Assembly (NCBI GenBank): GCA_015501055.1
Contig: JADNYV010000067.1
Location: forward strand, 1 to 64,000
Direction of reading: 5' to 3'
DNA from: Mucidula mucida
Taxonomy: Eukaryota; Basidiomycota; Agaricomycetes; Agaricales; Physalacriaceae
Length of the DNA: 64,000 bases
Position numbers and translations under genes: made by a program. Positions 60,487-64,000 of this stretch are shown in pieces. The notes under the pieces are model-generated. The model did no database searches. It worked only from the letters and a program-made list of their open reading frames with translations, and was not told the origin of the DNA. Within the stretch, counting starts at the first letter, position 1. The number at the start of each line of letters is the position of its first letter.

Positions 60487-61716
60487 TCATATTAGTAGAC
60501 CGCTGGAGAACGAGTCAGACGATAACGGCAGAGACTTGGGCGAGCTATCGCGACTCGGATATCGCTCACGCCACAGCGGCTCTGGGGTTACAGGGCTAGA
60601 GTCGTCACCATCATCGTCATCAGAACTATAGGACAGAGGAGGTACAAGGGACGCCGTATACGGAGTCCATTTGACCTGGAGCGCCGGCAGTGGATTTGTC
60701 GCTTCACCGCACTTCTTCCTATGCCGCCTGCACTTTAAAGGACACTCCAAAGGACTCGGCGGTAGGTCATTCACTGTAGAACTTCAGTAAGACCCACAAA
60801 CTGCGGCAGAAAAAGACAAACCTTGAGAAAAGCGTATACAATAATTCTTGCCACAATTATTATCCCACCATTCACCACCCGCTGCCGAAAAGCGCGCTGC
60901 CAAATACATAGTACGTGATGCCAATGACAATGCCTGGTGGTCCAGGTGGATGCTAAAGTCGAAACGGTCCCATTCGCCCTCCGTGGATGGCAAGGATGCG
61001 GAATAACGAGCAACAACCTCCGATCTCGTCTGCCAGTCATCCATCGTGAAAAGTACTGCCACCGCCTTCTCGTACGCGTAATTCCTAACAACGATGCTCC
61101 CCTTCATAGTCATTTCCTCCATATGCACATCCTCGATAATAACGACGCCCTGCGAAGCCGGCGAAGGATTGGGAATAGGATCGGATCCCGCTGTGTTGAT
61201 GACATAGCACGGTGTGGGAGGTGGAGGACTTCTCGTTAGCAAAGCTGAGGGCTTCGCTGTTTCGCGAAAGAAACAGACAGTCTCCAATTTGGATTCTCGG
61301 AAATGGACAGCTTTTGGGGATGCTGTCGGTTCCCGTTCAAAAGGTGGAGGAGAGGGATCCGACGCCCGCCTGTGGACCGCTGGTCGAGGGGGAAGAGCTG
61401 GAGGGAACGACAAGCGTCTTTTAAACGAGGATTTCAACGGCTTGACGAGCGGTGAGGGGTGGGCGGGGCATGCTGTGGGTATTTGATTCACGGGAAAGGA
61501 TGACTGCGACTGTGGAGAAAGGGCCGTGTCGACGACGAGAAGCGGCCGCGGTGGAGTGGACGGATGGGAAGGCGGCGGCTCGTCTTCACTATCTATGTCG
61601 CTCAGTCGATCCTGTGGTTCAACTCGAGGATTCTTGCGGTTTACGTCGAACAGATTAGCCTGGTACAGACTCGCAGCTGTACGGCTACTACTAGTGGATG
61701 GTGTTGAATAAGGCAT
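60487..61716 (-). CDS. Glycogen-targeting regulatory subunit of protein phosphatase 1 (CBM21)
   Basis: It resembles yeast Gac1/Pig1/Gip2, which direct PP1 to glycogen synthase. The N-terminal 170 residues are Ser/Pro-rich with basic patches (SSFKRRLSFPPALPPRP), and KAVHF resembles the RVxF-type PP1-docking motif. The CBM21 domain follows: SIVVRNYAYEKAVAVLFTMD, then SLPSTEGEWDRFDFSIHL, then ending WWDNNCGKNYCIRF, which is the typical WDNN-GxNY end. One intron (donor after TCTCAAG, about 60772-60819) leads to a second exon with a Cys pair (ECPLKCRRHRKKCG) and a Ser/Asp-rich tail that ends at 60487. An N-terminal extension to 61908 is open but looks non-coding, so I use 61716. Confidence 0.85.
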
Positions 61717-62269
61717 CGTGATGGCGATAACGAAAAGAAACGAACCCTTTAAACGTATGTCATGAGTTGATATAGTGTTCGTCGTCAAAACGCGAAGGTC
61801 TAGTAGTTTATAGAACCACCGGGACACTTTGAATTCAGTCTCGATCACAATCGCTCCCACAGTCATTCTGACTTTGATGACTACCCACGAATCTGGACTG
61901 AGCACCACTCTAACAAAGCTTCGACTGCCGTGGGCGTAGATGCTTTGAATAGAGCGCGTCTCCTCCGAGATGCATAGTTGCGCGACGGAGTAGCGGATAG
62001 AATGCCTTGGCTCTCAGGCCTGGATAGAGTCTGCGAATACAGCGAAATGTCACGCGCCGTATGAAAGCCATCACTGACCAGGCCTAGGAAAGTCTTATTC
62101 CGCCATACCAATATAGCGTATGAATAGGGTGGACTGAATATACAATTCAGATGCTCAATCGCGTTCGCTTTGTATCCGGTCACCGTGGGTGTTGGAGCTG
62201 TCATAACACTGGCATAGAATTCATGTGATGACAACAACCGACCGCGCAAGCTGATAGCTCACGCCACTA
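61717..62269. other. Intergenic region
   Basis: A minus-strand open frame of 122 codons (61881-62249) has no domain and ends inside the 3' flank of the cyclin gene. I do not call it. Confidence 0.35.
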
Positions 62270-63195
62270 TCAAGGAGTTCTACAGGAAATGTATAGAGGC
62301 CTGCCGTGATATGGGATGAGACCCTGGAGGGAGCGGGAACGAATCAATAAGGTCGGGATATGAGTGAGCGAATGCTTGGCAGAAAACGGTTGAAGCTGTA
62401 TGGAAGGCTCTTCCGGAGTTGTTGGTGGTGAATCATCGATGTCAGTCTCTCTGTCGTCAGAGGACGACGACGAAGACCGAGACGATGCTGAGAAGGAGGT
62501 AGGGTATGGGAGAGCACCTTCTGGAAGAGTTCAAACCGGAGGTAGACCAGACCTCGGCAACGAGCAAATCTTGATAAGGCGTGTAATCCGACATTGTCAC
62601 TTTTAGATCGAAGTCAAGAGCCACGAGAAACTCGTATTCGATGCGCGCTAATTCGGCTGTGTCGAACGTCTTTGTGCATGCGGCCCATTGCCAGTTTTTT
62701 GGCCCAACATCGTTGGTGAACTACAGAAAGATAATCCGTAAGGCACGAATTAAGAGGCTCAAAATAAACGATGTCAGACCTTGAGGCGACAATGATTGCA
62801 CCAATGAATAGACGTTCGGGCATATAGTCATGGCCGGAAATGTGAATGCGCGTCTTTATGCGGTCCATATAGACCATTGCCGTAAGAATGACAGGCATGG
62901 AAACCTGCGCGCGGGAAAGTGTATGTGCCACAAACGATGTGAGCTGGTGATGTCTGTGACGGCGCCGTAGTGTACGTCCGCGTACGAAGGGAGGTGGAGA
63001 ATATCCCATTGCGAACTCCACTGCGTCTAGAATGCGGTTGACACAGTAGTCTGGAGCAGGAATTAGAAACTGTTTGCGACCATAGGAATGAAACGGACCT
63101 ATGACTCGCCGGGTGACCCTCAGGTTCATCAATTCATCGAGGAGTACAGATGCGGCAGATGATGAGGAAGGTACAGAGACGGAAGATGCAGCCAT
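62270..63195 (-). CDS. Cyclin of the Pho85-associated (Pcl) type, apparent -1 frameshift at first intron
   Basis: The first exon has a Ser-rich leader, then the cyclin fold: LTSFVAHTLSRAQVSMPVIL, AMVYMDRIKTRIHISGHDY and PERLFIGAIIVAS. The second exon continues FTNDVGPKNWQWAACTKTFD, then ELARIEYEFLVALDFDL. This is the order of the N-terminal cyclin box in fungal Pcl1/2/9-type cyclins that activate the kinase Pho85. At the first exon end the bases read TCAAG|GTCTGAC, whereas family members have SK, so one A appears to be missing (about 62780-62784) and the exons do not join in frame. The 3' end is not settled: an 80-nt intron after FDLK gives a stop at 62344, and another frame continues to 62270 through a Ser/Asp-rich tail. 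Confidence 0.78.
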
Positions 63196-64000
63196 GATTC
63201 GCTAAGTGATATGACGGCTTGATAATATAGTTTCGTACTTATATAGTCTTGGTGGCGAACCTCGGGGTCAGCCAAGAACGAACGATGATAGGTCTAGGTG
63301 TGACTTTGTCGTATTACATTGACATCGTGACTGAAAATGGAGGGACGGCAGAATCTAGACCTTCATCTATGTCTTGAGAGCCAATCAGAATTTCCAGTAC
63401 ACGTAGATCGAGTAATCCTTCGGGACGGGCATTGAAGCCTACCTATGAAAACACAACTTGAGCCCATGATATTTAATATAAAGAAATGTGGGGTGACTGA
63501 CGCTTTAACCTTAATGCTAGGGTGTCTCGGCGTTGACGAAGGTCAATCTAGCCAATCTCAAAGCCTCCGTTGTCTTCAAGGACGAGTAGAAGCAAGAGGG
63601 ACGCCCGATCCGGATCTCAAACACGATTCCCACGACACCCCCCCCCCAGTTTTAGGAAGGACCCTTGGACGGCTCCTCAACGGCAGAGCTGTGTGTTTGT
63701 CAGCGACTCGCTCGAGGCTTGAGCTAGCGACAGCGAGACGGTTGACTATGAGTGCATGAACAGCTATAAGTGCTCGCATTGAGCAACATATCTCTTACAG
63801 TCTTGCAATTCAGCAAATACAGTACTATCTCCCGCTTACACCTTCATACTTGACGGGGGCAACCTGATTACATTTGGGAACATAAATTACACTAAACACA
63901 TTATCTGCAAATTCATGTCTTCCTGACATTCAAGTTCAGCACCCGCAATGGTGCAAACCTCTTCTCTCATGTGAACTGTCCACGCTGCACGGCTCTTGGA
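63196..64000. other. Right edge, promoter of the cyclin gene and intergenic DNA
   Basis: A TATATAA for the minus-strand cyclin gene lies at 63238-63245. A run of ten C is found at about 63638-63647. No further gene is supported. Confidence 0.4.

Noticed and set aside
61717..61908. N-terminal extension of the PP1 regulatory subunit
   Set aside because: The added 64 residues are hydrophobic and random-like, while the ATG at 61716 is followed directly by the Ser-rich leader usual for this family.

Overview
The window looks like nuclear DNA of a filamentous basidiomycete, most likely an agaricomycete. Almost every recognisable gene is broken by many short introns of about 45-80 nt with GTRNGY donors and YAG acceptors. 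Both strands are used, no operons are seen, and the gene set (fungal bestrophin-like channel, MARVEL protein, CBM19-like secreted protein, BTB protein, F-box-like tandem family, HSF factor, ECM14-like protein, Pcl-type cyclin) is typical of mushroom-forming fungi. Exon joins were worked out by eye from splice signals and protein-family knowledge. Termini are firmer than internal exon borders.

Layout. 0.8-3.1 kb (-): secreted beta-lactamase-like serine hydrolase with two consecutive micro-exons. 3.6-5.8 kb (+): DHA1-type MFS drug/polyamine exporter. 7.2-10.3 kb (+): O-methyltransferase with a long Ser-rich tail. 11.5-13.2 kb (-): heat-shock-factor-type regulator. 13.2-17.8 kb: gene-poor. 17.8-19.2 kb (+): secreted CBM19-like protein. 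19.7-21.9 kb (-): cytochrome P450. 23.8-24.7 kb (+): MARVEL-like four-TM protein. 25.1-26.5 kb (-): M14 carboxypeptidase relative lacking key catalytic residues. 27.2-28.0 kb (-): BTB protein. 29.5-31.5 kb (+): unrecognised helical protein. 31.7-32.1 kb: a small inverted-repeat transposable element (MITE) with a central hairpin and TTAGGG-like blocks. 33.6-34.5 kb (+): TRAPP subunit Trs33/TRAPPC6. 35.1-37.3 kb (-): bestrophin-like channel, bracketed by a degenerate inverted repeat pair. 38.9-41.4 kb (+): glycyl-tRNA synthetase with a probable mitochondrial alternative start. 43.5-44.4 kb (+): small unknown gene. 48.4-49.0 kb (-): ATG12, with a GC-AG intron. 49.4-50.4 kb (-): repetitive disordered protein. 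53.0-53.7 kb (+): secreted DUF3237-like protein. 54.8-56.1 kb (+): old yellow enzyme. 56.4-60.2 kb (+): tandem F-box-like family of one intact copy, one frameshifted copy and one truncated pseudogene. 60.5-61.7 kb (-): CBM21 glycogen-targeting PP1 subunit. 62.3-63.2 kb (-): Pho85-type cyclin.

Housekeeping genes (glycyl-tRNA synthetase, ATG12, TRAPPC6, the PP1 regulatory subunit, the cyclin) are interleaved with accessory, secreted and xenobiotic functions (P450, O-methyltransferase, exporter, hydrolase, old yellow enzyme). Exporter and O-methyltransferase are adjacent and the P450 lies 10 kb away, but no polyketide synthase, NRPS or terpene cyclase is present, so I do not call a biosynthetic cluster.

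The most notable points are the two tandem micro-exons that carry the HGG motif of the hydrolase, the MITE, the M14 protein with Arg and His at zinc-ligand and catalytic positions, the dual-start glycyl-tRNA synthetase, and a cluster of apparent -1 frameshifts in four unrelated genes between 53 and 63 kb that points either to local pseudogenisation or to base errors in the assembly. I found no convincing wholly new multi-gene system.
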